Source: an uncultured Pelagibacteraceae bacterium (GTDB lineage: Bacteria > Pseudomonadota > Alphaproteobacteria > Pelagibacterales > Pelagibacteraceae). Taken from it: a stretch of 64,000 bases of DNA. Below, one piece after another: positions 20,076 through 30,983 of this stretch; the first letter of the stretch is position 1; each line of letters opens with the position of its first letter. The notes beneath the pieces were generated by a model that was given only the letters and a program-made list of their open reading frames with translations, searched no databases and was not told where the DNA came from. Location of the stretch: contig CACFLX010000002.1 in assembly GCA_902567235.1 (NCBI GenBank), positions 62,001 to 126,000 on the forward strand, in the 5' to 3' direction. Made by a program: the position numbers and the translations under genes.

Positions 20076-21200
20076 TTAATTTTTCCAAAAACTCTTTGCT
20101 TTTTGAAAGAATTTTTTAATACTTGGGTTTGATTTTTCGTTTTCAATTTCTCTAAATTTTTCTAATAATTCTTTTTGTTCTCTATTTAAAGAAACTGGGA
20201 CTTCAGTATTAACCTGAACATAAAGATCTCCAATTCCGCTTCCTCTCATAAATGGCATTCCTTTGCCTTTTAGCCTAAATTGTTTTCCACTTTGAGTTCC
20301 TGATGGAATTTTTATTTTAGCTTTTCCACCATCAATTGTTGGTATTTCAATTGACGTTCCTAATGCTGCATCTGCAATAGATATAGGACATTCAAAAAAT
20401 AAATTTTCTTCTGATCTTTTAAACAGATCATGTGAATAAACATTAATAAATAAATATAGATCTCCATTTCCTGCGCCTCTTGATCCTGCTTCTCCTTTAC
20501 CGGTAAGTCTTATTCTCGTTCCGTCATCGACACCTTTTGGAATTGAAACTGAAAGTCTTTTAGAGGCCTGTTGTTTTCCTTGTCCATTACAAGTATTGCA
20601 TGGGTTGGTAATTTCTTCTCCTGATCCTGAGCATTGCGGGCATGTTTGTTGAACAGTAAAAAATCCTTGGCTTGATCTAACTTGTCCATGACCTCCACAC
20701 ATTGAACAAGAACTGGGATTAGTTCCAGGTTTTGATCCAGATCCTTTACAAGTGTCACATTTTTCAGATGTAGAGAATTTTATATCTTGTTTTTTACCCG
20801 CATAAGCCTCCTCCAAAGTAATTGATAAATCATATCTTAAATCTGACCCTCTATTATTCGATCTTTTAGAGCGTCTACCACCACCAAAACCTTCTCCAAA
20901 AAAATCTTCAAATATATCTGAAAAAGAGCTAGAAAAATCAAAATTTCCAAAACCACTTCTTCCACCACCACCATTCTCAAATGCAGCATGACCAAAATTA
21001 TCGTAACTTTGTTTACGTTCTGTATTTGAAAGTACATGATAAGCTTCGGACGCTTCTTTAAATTTTTCTTCAGAAGATTTATCACCTTTATTTTTGTCAG
21101 GGTGATGTTTTACAGCCAACTTTCTATATGCCGATTTTATTTGATCTGGAGTTGCACTTTTATTTAAACCTAAGACTTCATAGTAATCTCTTTTTGCCAT
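20076..21200 (-). CDS. dnaJ: Chaperone DnaJ
   Basis: J domain with HPD (VKHHPDKNKG), G/F region, four CxxCxGxG-type zinc motifs. Confidence 0.98.
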   Translation of the reverse strand: MAKRDYYEVLGLNKSATPDQIKSAYRKLAVKHHPDKNKGDKSSEEKFKEASEAYHVLSNTERKQSYDNFGHAAFENGGGGRSGFGNFDFSSSFSDIFEDFFGEGFGGGRRSKRSNNRGSDLRYDLSITLEEAYAGKKQDIKFSTSEKCDTCKGSGSKPGTNPSSCSMCGGHGQVRSSQGFFTVQQTCPQCSGSGEEITNPCNTCNGQGKQQASKRLSVSIPKGVDDGTRIRLTGKGEAGSRGAGNGDLYLFINVYSHDLFKRSEENLFFECPISIADAALGTSIEIPTIDGGKAKIKIPSGTQSGKQFRLKGKGMPFMRGSGIGDLYVQVNTEVPVSLNREQKELLEKFREIENEKSNPSIKKFFQKAKSFWKN

Positions 21201-21226
21201 AACTAATTAGACAAATAGTTGTTAGC

Positions 21227-23155
21227 TTAGGCGCTTTTTTCTTTATTATCGTCTTTTACTTCTTCAAAGTCTGCATCAACAACGTTATCGTCTTTTTTTC
21301 CTTCTTCTTTTACTTTTGCGTCTTTTGGTGCATCATCAGGCTTAGCACTTTTCTGAGATTTATAAATTGCTTCACCTAATTTCATTGAAGCCTGAACTAA
21401 ATCTTGTGTTTTTTTCTTAATATCTTCAACATCAGTTCCTTTTAAAGAATTTCTTAAATTAGCAGATGCAGTTTCAATAGCCTTTTTATCTGCATCAGAT
21501 ACTTTACTGCCATGCTCCTTTAAATTTTTTTCTGTTGAGTGTAATAAAGTATCAGCTTGATTTCTTGAATCAACTGACTCTCTTTTCTTTTTATCTGCAT
21601 CTTTATTTGCTTCTGCTTCTTTAACCATTTTACTAATTTCCTCTTCGCTTAAACCACCCGAAGCTTGAATTTGAATTTTTTGTTCTTTACCAGTTCCCTT
21701 ATCTTTTGCAGAAACATTCACTATTCCATTAGCATCTATATCAAAAGTTACTTCTATCTGTGGAACTCCTCTTGCTGCTGGAGCTATTCCAACTAATTCA
21801 AAATTTCCAAGCAATTTGTTATCTGATGCCATTTCTCTTTCACCTTGAAGCACTCTTATCGATACAGCGGGCTGGTTATCTTCCGCAGTTGAAAAAACCT
21901 GACTTTTTTTTGTTGGTATAGTTGTATTTTTATCTATAAGTTTTGTTGATACTCCTCCAAGGGTCTCAATTCCTAATGACAAAGGAGTAACATCTAATAA
22001 TAGTACATCTTTAACATCTCCCTGGAGTACTCCTGCTTGAATTGCAGCTCCCATAGCTACAACTTCATCAGGGTTTACGCTTTTATTTGGTTCTTTTCCA
22101 AAGAAATTTTTAACTTCTTCAATTACTTTAGGCATTCTTGTCATTCCACCTACCAAAATGATTTCATCAACTTCACCTGCTGATAATCCAGCATCATTAA
22201 GCGCTGTTTTACAAGGTGGAATTGTTCTTCCAATTAAATCTTCTACTAAAGCTTCTAATTTTGCTCTAGTCATTTTTAAATTAATATGTTTTGGTCCTGT
22301 TTTATCTGCAGTTATAAAGGGTAAATTAATTTCAGTTTGTGCTGCAGATGATAATTCTATTTTTGCTTTCTCAGCTGCTTCTTTCAATCTTTGTAAAGCA
22401 AGTTTGTCAGATTTTAAATCTATTCCATTTTCTTTTTTGAATTCGGTTAATAAATAATCGACAATTGTGTTGTCAAAATCTTCACCACCTAAAAATGTGT
22501 CACCATTAGTAGACTTAACTTCAAAAACTCCATCACCAAGCTCTAAAATGGAAACGTCGAAAGTTCCTCCACCTAAATCATAAACTGCAATTTTTTTATT
22601 TTGTTTTTTATCTAACCCATAAGCTAAAGAAGCTGCAGTTGGTTCATTGATTATTCTTAATACTTCTAACCCAGCTATTTTTCCTGCATCTTTAGTTGCT
22701 TGTCTTTGAGCATCATTAAAATAAGCTGGAACTGTGATAACTGCTTTAGTAACTTCTTGTCCAAGGTATTTCTCAGCAGTTTCTTTCATTTTTTGTAAAA
22801 CAAATGCTGAAATTTGAGATGGAGAATATTTTTTGCCTTGGGATTCAATCCATGCATCACCACTATCTGAATTTATAATTTTAAATGGAGATGTTTCGAT
22901 GTCCTTTTTTACTGTCGGATCCTCAAAATTTCTTCCTATCAGTCTTTTAACAGCAAATATTGTATTTTCTGGATTAGTAACGGCTTGTCTTTTTGCAGGT
23001 TGTCCTACTAATTTTTCATCGCCTTCTGTAAAAGCCACTACCGAAGGAGTCGTTCTTGCGCCTTCAGTATTCTCTAAAACTTTTGGCTGTGTTCCTTCCA
23101 TTATTGAAACACACGAATTTGTTGTTCCTAAATCTATTCCTATTACTTTGCTCAT
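21227..23155 (-). CDS. dnaK: Chaperone DnaK (Hsp70)
   Basis: [47 protein letters not shown]. Confidence 0.99.
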   Translation of the reverse strand: MSKVIGIDLGTTNSCVSIMEGTQPKVLENTEGARTTPSVVAFTEGDEKLVGQPAKRQAVTNPENTIFAVKRLIGRNFEDPTVKKDIETSPFKIINSDSGDAWIESQGKKYSPSQISAFVLQKMKETAEKYLGQEVTKAVITVPAYFNDAQRQATKDAGKIAGLEVLRIINEPTAASLAYGLDKKQNKKIAVYDLGGGTFDVSILELGDGVFEVKSTNGDTFLGGEDFDNTIVDYLLTEFKKENGIDLKSDKLALQRLKEAAEKAKIELSSAAQTEINLPFITADKTGPKHINLKMTRAKLEALVEDLIGRTIPPCKTALNDAGLSAGEVDEIILVGGMTRMPKVIEEVKNFFGKEPNKSVNPDEVVAMGAAIQAGVLQGDVKDVLLLDVTPLSLGIETLGGVSTKLIDKNTTIPTKKSQVFSTAEDNQPAVSIRVLQGEREMASDNKLLGNFELVGIAPAARGVPQIEVTFDIDANGIVNVSAKDKGTGKEQKIQIQASGGLSEEEISKMVKEAEANKDADKKKRESVDSRNQADTLLHSTEKNLKEHGSKVSDADKKAIETASANLRNSLKGTDVEDIKKKTQDLVQASMKLGEAIYKSQKSAKPDDAPKDAKVKEEGKKDDNVVDADFEEVKDDNKEKSA

Positions 23156-23173
23156 AATTTACTTTCTTTCTTC

Positions 23174-23201
23174 ATATATGTGTTAATTTTCAATCTGCAA
23201 G
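23174..23201 (-). promoter_or_regulatory. Candidate sigma32-like promoter upstream of dnaK
   Basis: Minus strand CTTG-N17-CATATAT; compares with alphaproteobacterial RpoH consensus CTTG-N17/18-CYTATnT. Confidence 0.35.
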
Positions 23202-23213
23202 TTCCTTAAAAAA

Positions 23214-23840
23214 CTAATTTTTCTTGGATTTTGATTGATTTTCCTCACTTTTTTGATCTTTTTTTAAATTCTCATCTTTTCTATTTGTTTTTTTTGAAAC
23301 TGCTACAAGAGAAGGTCTTAATAGTCTATCTTTCATCATAAATCCTTTCTGAATCTCCTGAACCACCGTTCCACTTTCTTTATTATCATCTTCTATTTCC
23401 ATCATTGCCTGATGAAGATTAGGGTCTAATTTTTGATCAATTGAATTTATTTCTTCAATGTTATTTTTCTTTAATATTGAGATCATATCTTTTTGAATTA
23501 CATTTAAATGATCAATTATTTTTTTAAGTGCTTCAGAATTTTTTAAAGTTTCATCATTTTCTAATGCAAACTTTGATCTTTCTAAATTATCAATTAAATT
23601 TAAAGTTTCTCGTGCAAGTGAAAATCCACCATAATCAAATGCGTCGTCTTTTTCTTTTTCAAATCTTCTTCTCTGATTTTCAATTTCCGCATAGGCTCTA
23701 GCCAATCTATCCTCTAATTCTTTTATTTTATCCCCTGGTTTTAAATATTCGTTTTTTTCAGTAGATTTATCTGTATCTTCATTATCTTTAATCTTTTCTA
23801 CATCATCAGAATTAGAATTTTGGTTTTCTTCTTTTTCCAT
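23214..23840 (-). CDS. grpE: Nucleotide exchange factor GrpE
   Basis: AYAEIENQRRRFEKEKDDA, LDPNLHQAMMEIE, VVQEIQKGFMMKDRLLRPSLVAVSK. Confidence 0.96.
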   Translation of the reverse strand: MEKEENQNSNSDDVEKIKDNEDTDKSTEKNEYLKPGDKIKELEDRLARAYAEIENQRRRFEKEKDDAFDYGGFSLARETLNLIDNLERSKFALENDETLKNSEALKKIIDHLNVIQKDMISILKKNNIEEINSIDQKLDPNLHQAMMEIEDDNKESGTVVQEIQKGFMMKDRLLRPSLVAVSKKTNRKDENLKKDQKSEENQSKSKKN

Positions 23841-23876
23841 ATCCTTCTATATGGTAAGAAAAATGAGAATTTCTAG

Positions 23877-24479
23877 ATGAAAAAAGAAAAAATATTAAAT
23901 TTATTTGTTGGATCTAATAATAGAGGTAAAATAAAGGAAATAAGAGATTTATTGCCTAAAAAGGTAGAGATCTTAACTCCTAATGATTTAAATTTAAAGA
24001 GCCCAAAAGAAAATGGAAAAAATTTTAATGAAAATTCATTTATAAAAGCTAAATTTTTTTCAAAAAAAAGCAGCATGATCTGCTTAGCAGATGACTCTGG
24101 GCTTGAAATTGATAGACTTAATAGACTTCCAGGGATTTATTCTGCGAGATGGGGAGGAAAAAAAAGTAATTTCAATATTGCAATTAAGAAAGTTTATAAA
24201 GAGTTAAAAAAAAAAAATTTAAATTGGTATAAAACTAAAACCTCAGCAAGATTTATTTGTTCGCTAACTATTTATTGGCCAGACAATAAATATATAACTG
24301 TCAATGGTAAAATAGAAGGAACAATTTCCCGATTTAAAAAAGGTAATAATGGATTTGGCTATGATCCTATATTTATACCTCTAAACAAAAAAATTACTTT
24401 TGGACAAATGGAACCAAAAGAAAAATATAAAATTGATCATAGAATAAGAGCTTTTAGAAAAATTAAAAAATTTTTCTAA
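23877..24479 (+). CDS. rdgB: XTP/dITP (non-canonical purine NTP) pyrophosphatase
   Basis: FVGSNNRGKIKEIRDLL, ICLADDSGLEIDRLNRLPGIYSARWGG, GFGYDPIFIP. Confidence 0.96.
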   Translation: MKKEKILNLFVGSNNRGKIKEIRDLLPKKVEILTPNDLNLKSPKENGKNFNENSFIKAKFFSKKSSMICLADDSGLEIDRLNRLPGIYSARWGGKKSNFNIAIKKVYKELKKKNLNWYKTKTSARFICSLTIYWPDNKYITVNGKIEGTISRFKKGNNGFGYDPIFIPLNKKITFGQMEPKEKYKIDHRIRAFRKIKKFF

Positions 24480-25614
24480 AACTATTATTTTCCGCTACGT
24501 AAAAATTTAATATATGACTTATTTTATTTTTATTGATTTCAAAAATTCCTATTTTTCCTTTAAATTTATTTTTTTTATAAAAAATTTTGTTATCAGCAAC
24601 AAAATCATTCTTATATAATAAAAAATATACCAATCCTACCAAATCAAAGCTCAAAAAGGATATTTGGTTAGGGTATTCATTATAAATTGTGAAGTATTCT
24701 AAAACAAAATTATCATAATTTTTTTTGTTTATTGATGGAAAATAAATGGGTTGAAGATTTTCTTCTTTAAGAATAGATTTATCAAACCATTGGTTAAGTG
24801 TTATATATTTAATTCTTTTTGAAGATATATCAGTATACAACAATGAAGTAGTAACACTTTTTAAACTTTCATCAAAATCAGCAATAATTGCTGAATCAAA
24901 GTTAATTCCTCCTAATGTATCTCTTTTTTCTAAATTAAAAATTTTCTTTTCTTTATTTTGCTCATTAGAATTTTTCAATCTTTTTATTTCATCTTCCAAA
25001 TTTTGTTTTCTTTGTGAATATCTTGTTAATTTTTCTATTTGAGATGTCAAAATGGTTGGATCTGAGTCATATACAAATTTATCTTTTAATTTAATTTTTG
25101 TTTTTTTAACTGCATCTTCAATTTCATTTTTAAAATCAGAGTTAGGAATTAATAAAATACTTCTTTCCAGTTTAGCAAATTCTTGAAATTTCTTTATTGC
25201 ATTTATTTGGGAAATTGCATTTATACCTCCGCTAATAACATTTTTTGGATTATTTATATTTGTATTTGACAGAGATAAAAAAGTTACCTCACTTAATTTA
25301 TCCAAATAAATTAAGTTTTTATTGAATACTGGTCCTATGATTATTCTAACACCTTGATCATGAAGTTCTTTGGAGACTTTTAAAGTAGTTTCGGGGTTAG
25401 ATTTTGTATCTCTTGGAATAACTTTTATCTTCAAATCATCAATTTTATTTATAGCAAGTCTTGTAGCTTTTAATATCGAATTACCAATTTCTTTATACTC
25501 TCCCGATAAAGGAACTAATAAACCTATTTTAATTTTTTCATCTGAAAAACTTTGAGAAATACTCAGTATAAAACCTATAAATATAAAAATAATAAATTGA
25601 ATAATTTTTTTCAT
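24463..25614 (-). CDS. LpoA-like penicillin-binding protein activator / periplasmic ligand-binding-like protein (start trimmed from 25713)
   Basis: Signal peptide MKKIIQFIIFIFIGFILSISQSFS then KIGLLVPLSGEYKEIGNSILKATRLAI (periplasmic-binding fold); divergent to rsmI, as yraM/lpoA is to yraL. Confidence 0.75.
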   Translation of the reverse strand: MKKIIQFIIFIFIGFILSISQSFSDEKIKIGLLVPLSGEYKEIGNSILKATRLAINKIDDLKIKVIPRDTKSNPETTLKVSKELHDQGVRIIIGPVFNKNLIYLDKLSEVTFLSLSNTNINNPKNVISGGINAISQINAIKKFQEFAKLERSILLIPNSDFKNEIEDAVKKTKIKLKDKFVYDSDPTILTSQIEKLTRYSQRKQNLEDEIKRLKNSNEQNKEKKIFNLEKRDTLGGINFDSAIIADFDESLKSVTTSLLYTDISSKRIKYITLNQWFDKSILKEENLQPIYFPSINKKNYDNFVLEYFTIYNEYPNQISFLSFDLVGLVYFLLYKNDFVADNKIFYKKNKFKGKIGIFEINKNKISHILNFYVAENNSFRKIF

Positions 25615-25645
25615 TTTAATGTTAATATTATAATCAATTAAAATA

Positions 25646-26509
25646 ATGAATCTACAAACTGACTCAGTAAATTGTAATTTAAAATATGGTCTATATATTG
25701 TTTCTACGCCCATAGGAAATTTGGAAGATATTACCCTAAGAGCATTGAAAGTATTAAGAAAATCTGACTATATTTTATGTGAAGATACAAGAGTTTCAAG
25801 GAAGCTTTTATCAAAATATAAAATTCAATCTAAATTAATACCTAATCATAAGTTTAACGAAAAAAAAAATCTTAAAAAAATTATTGATATTTTAAAGTCA
25901 GAAAAAATCGTATCATTGATATCTGATGCTGGAACTCCTATTGTTTCTGATCCAGGAAGAATACTTGTTAAAGAATGTGTAAATAATAAAATAAATTTAA
26001 TTTCTATACCCGGACCATCAGCGTCTATTGCAGCATTTTCAGTTAGTGGCTTTTCGGATAAATATTATTTTTATGGTTTTTTTCCTGAAAATAATTCAGA
26101 AATAAAAAAAAATTTTGAAGTTTTATCTAAATTAAATAGTGCAATAATATTTTTTATATCTGCAAAAAAATTTAATAGATCAATAAGTATAATTAAAAAA
26201 TATTTCTTAGATAGGCAAATTTTAATTTGTAAAGAAATAACCAAATATTACGAAGAATATTTTAGATTCAATATAAAAGATCTAGATGAGAAAAAATTAA
26301 CCTTAAAAGGTGAAATTACACTAGTAGTTTCTGAAAAAAGATTATTAAATAAAATTTCGAATAAATTAAACGAATCTGATAAAATAAAAATAAAAAAATT
26401 AATTAAAAAACTAAGTATTAAGGAAATTATAGAATTAATTATAGATGGAAGAAATATATCAAAAAAAGAAGTCTATAATTATTGTTTGGAATTAAAAAAT
26501 GAAAAATAA
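25646..26509 (+). CDS. rsmI: 16S rRNA (cytidine1402-2'-O)-methyltransferase
   Basis: YIVSTPIGNLEDITLRAL, LCEDTRVSRKLL, LISDAGTPIVSDPG, GPSASIAAFSVSGF. Confidence 0.96.
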   Translation: MNLQTDSVNCNLKYGLYIVSTPIGNLEDITLRALKVLRKSDYILCEDTRVSRKLLSKYKIQSKLIPNHKFNEKKNLKKIIDILKSEKIVSLISDAGTPIVSDPGRILVKECVNNKINLISIPGPSASIAAFSVSGFSDKYYFYGFFPENNSEIKKNFEVLSKLNSAIIFFISAKKFNRSISIIKKYFLDRQILICKEITKYYEEYFRFNIKDLDEKKLTLKGEITLVVSEKRLLNKISNKLNESDKIKIKKLIKKLSIKEIIELIIDGRNISKKEVYNYCLELKNEK

Positions 26510-27092
26510 ATTTATTAATTTTATATTAATTTTATTTCTACTAAATGGTTGTGTAGGAGCTTCATCAAAAGGAGTATTTGGAACAGGAGTTACAGTCGCT
26601 TTAGATCCAAGAACTTTAGGTACCCAAATTGATGATGGTATTATGGATAAAAATCTAGATGCAAAATTATTATTAATGAATAAAAATTATTTATTAAGCA
26701 TAAGTACCCAAGTATTAGATGGAAGAATATTTATTACTGGAAAGGTAGATGACCCAGAAGAAAAATTAAAAATTACTAAATTAGCTTGGGAAATAGAAGG
26801 AGCAAGATCAGTTAAAAATGATTTAAAAATTAAAGAAGAATTTAACTTTAAACAATCAGCCAAGGATATTTTAATAACCTCACAATTAAGAACAGCGTTA
26901 ATTTTTAACAAAAAAATAAAATCTGCTAACTATAGTATAGATACTTATAAAAAAAAAATTTATATTTATGGAATAGCAGAATCAAAAGAGGAACAATCAT
27001 TAGTTATAGATGAAGCAAAACAGATACTTGATGTTGAAGATATTATTTCTAGCATTCTTTTGGTTGAGGATTTAAGAATTCAGAAAAATTAA
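26499..27092 (+). CDS. BON-domain lipoprotein (YraP/OsmY-like)
   Basis: Lipobox LFLLNGCVGAS; two BON-like repeats (VLDGRIFITGKVDDPEEK; YKKKIYIYGIAESKEE). Confidence 0.8.
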   Translation: MKNKFINFILILFLLNGCVGASSKGVFGTGVTVALDPRTLGTQIDDGIMDKNLDAKLLLMNKNYLLSISTQVLDGRIFITGKVDDPEEKLKITKLAWEIEGARSVKNDLKIKEEFNFKQSAKDILITSQLRTALIFNKKIKSANYSIDTYKKKIYIYGIAESKEEQSLVIDEAKQILDVEDIISSILLVEDLRIQKN

Positions 27093-29401
27093 TTTTTTTT
27101 ACTATAATTAATTACACCTGCTGAGTAAGCAGCGACTGATGCAAGATTTAAAATATCAGAAGTTGATGATCTTAATGGAGCAATTTCTATTGCCTCTCCA
27201 AGACCAATTAATAAAGGTCCAATGACTTTTGCATCACCTAAAGTTTTCATAATTTTATAAGAAATCGCTGCACTATGTTGTCCAGGCATTATAAGTATAT
27301 TAGCATTTCCAACTATTTTAGAAGAGGGGTAAAGTTCTTTATATTCCTCATTTAAAGCTACGTCTGGCTGCATATCTCCATCAAAATTAAAATCAACTTT
27401 TTTTCGTTTTAGTATTTCTACTGCGTCTCTTATGTGTTTTGTTCTGCTGGTTATAGGTTGTCCAAAAGTTGAATGTGATAAGAAGGCAATCTTGGGATTA
27501 AATCCAAATAGTCTAACTACTCTAGCAGCAGATATAGCTATTTCTGCCATTTGTGCTGAAGTAGGATATTCATGAACTGAAGTATCTCCAATGAATATAG
27601 TTCTCCCTTTACTTACAATCATATTTAGACCAAACATAATCTCTCCAGGTCTCGAATCTACAACTTTTAATACTTTATCCAAAGATTGACCATATCTTCT
27701 TGTATTTCCTGTAACCATAGCATCTGCATCACCACAAGAAACCATACATGATCCCCATGCTACTCTATCATTTTTAATTATTCTTTCACAATCTTTCAAA
27801 TACAATTCATATACATCTGGTTCAAGCCTACCCTTGTCTCCATGTAATTTTTTAAAAATATACTTTAGATATTTTTCTCTGTTCTTTTTTGATTTTGAGT
27901 TAATAATTTCAATATCAAAATTTTCACTATACCCAATTTCTTTAAGTTTATTTTTAACTACTTTTTCTTTAGCTACTAAAATTGGAATACCCAAACCACT
28001 TTTTTTAAATGCAATTGCAGCCTTTAAAGTATTTTGGTCTTCTCCATCAGTAAATACAATTCTCTTTTGAGTCTTTTTAATTTGATTATTTATTCCTTGC
28101 ATGATTGTTACAGACGGATCTAATCTTTGTTTTAATTGATCAGCATAAACTTCAAAGTTTTTAATTTTTTTTCTTGCAACACCACTTTTAATTGCTGCTT
28201 TTGCTACCGCAACTGGTATTACACTTATTAATCTTGGATCAAATGTGGATGGAATTATATATTCTTTTCCATAAGTTGGTCTATCACCCCCCATTGCAGC
28301 AACAACTTCATCTGGTACTCTTTCTCGGGCAAGAGAGGCTATTGCATTTGCAGCAGCAACTTTCATCTCTTCATTAATTGTCTTGGCTCTTACATCCAAT
28401 GCTCCTCTAAAAATATATGGAAAACCAATAAGATTATTTACTTGATTAGGATAATCAGATCTTCCAGTTGCAATTATTGCATCACTTCTTACTTCTTCCA
28501 CTTCCTCAGGAGTTATTTCGGGATCAGGATTTGCGCATGCAAATATAATTGGGTTCTGAGCCATTTTTTTTACCATTTCTTTTGATAAAATACTTTTAGA
28601 AGACAAACCTAGAAAAACATCGGCTCCATCTATAGCTTCATCTAGTGTTCTTTTTTTCGTTTCAATTGCATGAGTTGATTTCCATTGATTAAGATTTTTT
28701 CTACCCCGGTATAGCACACCTTTGCTATCAAGCATTAGTATGTTTTTTTTTGGCACTCCAGTATTTTTTAATAAATTAGTACAAGCTATAGCTGAAGCTC
28801 CTGCCCCATTAACAACTACTTTAATTTTTTTTATTGATTTTTTTGATATATCAAGCGCGTTAATTAATGCTGCAGTAGTTATTATTGCTGTTCCATGTTG
28901 GTCATCATGAAATACTGGAATATCTAATTTTTTTTTTAACTTTTCTTCAATAATAAAACAATCAGGTGCTGCTATATCTTCTAAATTTATTCCACCAAAG
29001 CTTCCTGCAATATTTTTAATACTATTTATAATTTCATTTACGTCCGATGAATCAATTTCAATATCTATAGAATTGATATCAGCAAACCTTTTAAATAATA
29101 CTGCTTTTCCCTCCATTACGGGTTTTGATGCTAAAGCACCTAAATTACCCATGCCTAAAACTGCAGAACCATTTGTGATTACAGCTACCAAATTTCCTTT
29201 ACTTGTATAGTCATAAGCAGCATCTGGATTATCTGATATTGCTTTTACAGGCGCTGCAACGCCAGGAGAATAGGCTAAAGCTAAATCTCTTTTTGTTGTC
29301 ATGGGCTTTGAAGGAATTATCTCAATCTTGCCAGATTTATTACTATTATGAAACTCTAAAGCTTCTTTGTCTGAATAATGTTCAATTTTCTTTTTTTTCA
29401 T
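27089..29401 (-). CDS. maeB: NADP-dependent malic enzyme with phosphotransacetylase-like C-terminal domain
   Basis: LALAYSPGVAAPVKAI, PVFHDDQHGTAIITTAAL; PTA-like C-terminal half. Confidence 0.95.
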   Translation of the reverse strand: MKKKKIEHYSDKEALEFHNSNKSGKIEIIPSKPMTTKRDLALAYSPGVAAPVKAISDNPDAAYDYTSKGNLVAVITNGSAVLGMGNLGALASKPVMEGKAVLFKRFADINSIDIEIDSSDVNEIINSIKNIAGSFGGINLEDIAAPDCFIIEEKLKKKLDIPVFHDDQHGTAIITTAALINALDISKKSIKKIKVVVNGAGASAIACTNLLKNTGVPKKNILMLDSKGVLYRGRKNLNQWKSTHAIETKKRTLDEAIDGADVFLGLSSKSILSKEMVKKMAQNPIIFACANPDPEITPEEVEEVRSDAIIATGRSDYPNQVNNLIGFPYIFRGALDVRAKTINEEMKVAAANAIASLARERVPDEVVAAMGGDRPTYGKEYIIPSTFDPRLISVIPVAVAKAAIKSGVARKKIKNFEVYADQLKQRLDPSVTIMQGINNQIKKTQKRIVFTDGEDQNTLKAAIAFKKSGLGIPILVAKEKVVKNKLKEIGYSENFDIEIINSKSKKNREKYLKYIFKKLHGDKGRLEPDVYELYLKDCERIIKNDRVAWGSCMVSCGDADAMVTGNTRRYGQSLDKVLKVVDSRPGEIMFGLNMIVSKGRTIFIGDTSVHEYPTSAQMAEIAISAARVVRLFGFNPKIAFLSHSTFGQPITSRTKHIRDAVEILKRKKVDFNFDGDMQPDVALNEEYKELYPSSKIVGNANILIMPGQHSAAISYKIMKTLGDAKVIGPLLIGLGEAIEIAPLRSSTSDILNLASVAAYSAGVINYSKKN

Positions 29402-29451
29402 TTTTTGTAATTAGATATACAAATGGAGCAAATTTAAGACTAATATGATTT

Positions 29452-30981
29452 ATGAACCTAATTAAGTCAACCGGTACATTCAGTTTCTTTACTTTAATAA
29501 GTAGATTAACAGGATATCTAAGAGATATACTAATTGCAATTTTCCTTGGGGCCGGTCCAATTGCTGATGCTTTTTTTGTTGCATTCAGATTTCCTAATAC
29601 TTTTAGAAGATTGTTTTCAGAGGGAACATTTAATGCCGCTTTTGTACCTAGTTATTCCTCAGAATTAAACAAAAGTAAGAAAAGTGCAGAATTATTTGCA
29701 AACAATATTTTTAATATTCTTTTTTTATCTTTACTTGTGATTGTTTTTGTAATCGAAATTTTTATGCCACTATTTGTGAAATTAATTGCACCAGGATTTA
29801 TAGAAGATTCAGAAAAGTTAGAAATTGCAATTAATCTTACTAGAATAACCTTTCCATTTCTACTATTTGTAAGTTTATCATCTTTTTTTTCTGCAATATT
29901 AAATTCGCATAATAAATTTGCTGCAGCTTCTGCTACACCAATTGTTTTAAATATTATTTTAATATTAGTTTTATCATTTGGAAAATATTTGTCAGATCAA
30001 CTTGTATATTATTTGTCATATGCAGTTACTCTTGCAGGAGCGATACAACTAATTTTTTTAATTTTTTTTGTTAAAAAATATTATATTCCAAAAATTTATT
30101 TTAAATTTAAAAATAATAAAAAAATAAAATTATTTTTTAAAAAATTATTTCCAAGTATTTTTTCTTCAGGTGTGACACAAATAAATATTCTCGTTGGAAC
30201 AATAATTGCTTCTTTTCAAGCAAATGCAGTTTCTTATCTTTATTATGCTGATAGAATTTATCAAATAAATTTAGCTATTGCAGGAATTGCAATTGGTACA
30301 GTATTGTTACCAAGCTTATCTAAATATATAAATAGCAAAAACAATATCAAAATAGATTTTATTCAAAATAAATCTTTAGAATTAAGTCTATTTTTAAGTT
30401 TACCTGCAACAGCTGCGCTATTAATAGCATCTGAAGAAATTACATCTGCACTATTTGGGTATGGATCATTTGATATAAGCAGCGTTAAAAATTCAGCACA
30501 TGCTTTATTTTATTTTGCGCTTGGTTTGCCTGCATTTGCGCTAATTAAAGTATTTTCAAGTTTTTTATTTGCACGACATAATACAAGAACTCCTTTTCAT
30601 TTTTCAATATTTTCAGTTTTGTTAAATATTTTTATAAGTGTTTATTTTTTTAATAAAATTGGATTTATTATAATTCCAATTGCAACAACAATATCTTCTT
30701 GGTTTAATACTTTATTGCTATTTTTTTATTTACTCTTAAAAAAATATTTTACTTTTTATAAAAACTTTCCAATTAAATTTTTAAATATATTAATTGTAAG
30801 TTTTTTTTCTTCTTTTATTTTTTACAGATTAATTCAAAATTTTAATGAATATTTAATTTATGAAAGTGAGCATAAGTTATTAACTATGGTTTTCTTAGTT
30901 ATTGTTACATTTTTAGTTTATATAATAACCTCAATACTCACTAAAGCTTTCAAAATTTCGGATATTAAATTAAAGTACTAA
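29452..30981 (+). CDS. murJ: Lipid II flippase MurJ (MviN)
   Basis: [50 protein letters not shown], polytopic membrane protein. Confidence 0.97.
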   Translation: MNLIKSTGTFSFFTLISRLTGYLRDILIAIFLGAGPIADAFFVAFRFPNTFRRLFSEGTFNAAFVPSYSSELNKSKKSAELFANNIFNILFLSLLVIVFVIEIFMPLFVKLIAPGFIEDSEKLEIAINLTRITFPFLLFVSLSSFFSAILNSHNKFAAASATPIVLNIILILVLSFGKYLSDQLVYYLSYAVTLAGAIQLIFLIFFVKKYYIPKIYFKFKNNKKIKLFFKKLFPSIFSSGVTQINILVGTIIASFQANAVSYLYYADRIYQINLAIAGIAIGTVLLPSLSKYINSKNNIKIDFIQNKSLELSLFLSLPATAALLIASEEITSALFGYGSFDISSVKNSAHALFYFALGLPAFALIKVFSSFLFARHNTRTPFHFSIFSVLLNIFISVYFFNKIGFIIIPIATTISSWFNTLLLFFYLLLKKYFTFYKNFPIKFLNILIVSFFSSFIFYRLIQNFNEYLIYESEHKLLTMVFLVIVTFLVYIITSILTKAFKISDIKLKY

Positions 30982-30983
30982 AA

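Noticed and set aside
19519-20079. Plus-strand ORF of 186 aa
   Set aside because: Antisense to dapB and to the small membrane ORF; codon pattern looks like an antisense shadow.
22158-23186. Plus-strand ORFs of 99 and 117 aa
   Set aside because: Antisense to dnaK, a strongly conserved gene.
27834-28910. Plus-strand ORFs within the maeB region
   Set aside because: Antisense shadows; no start context or homology signals.
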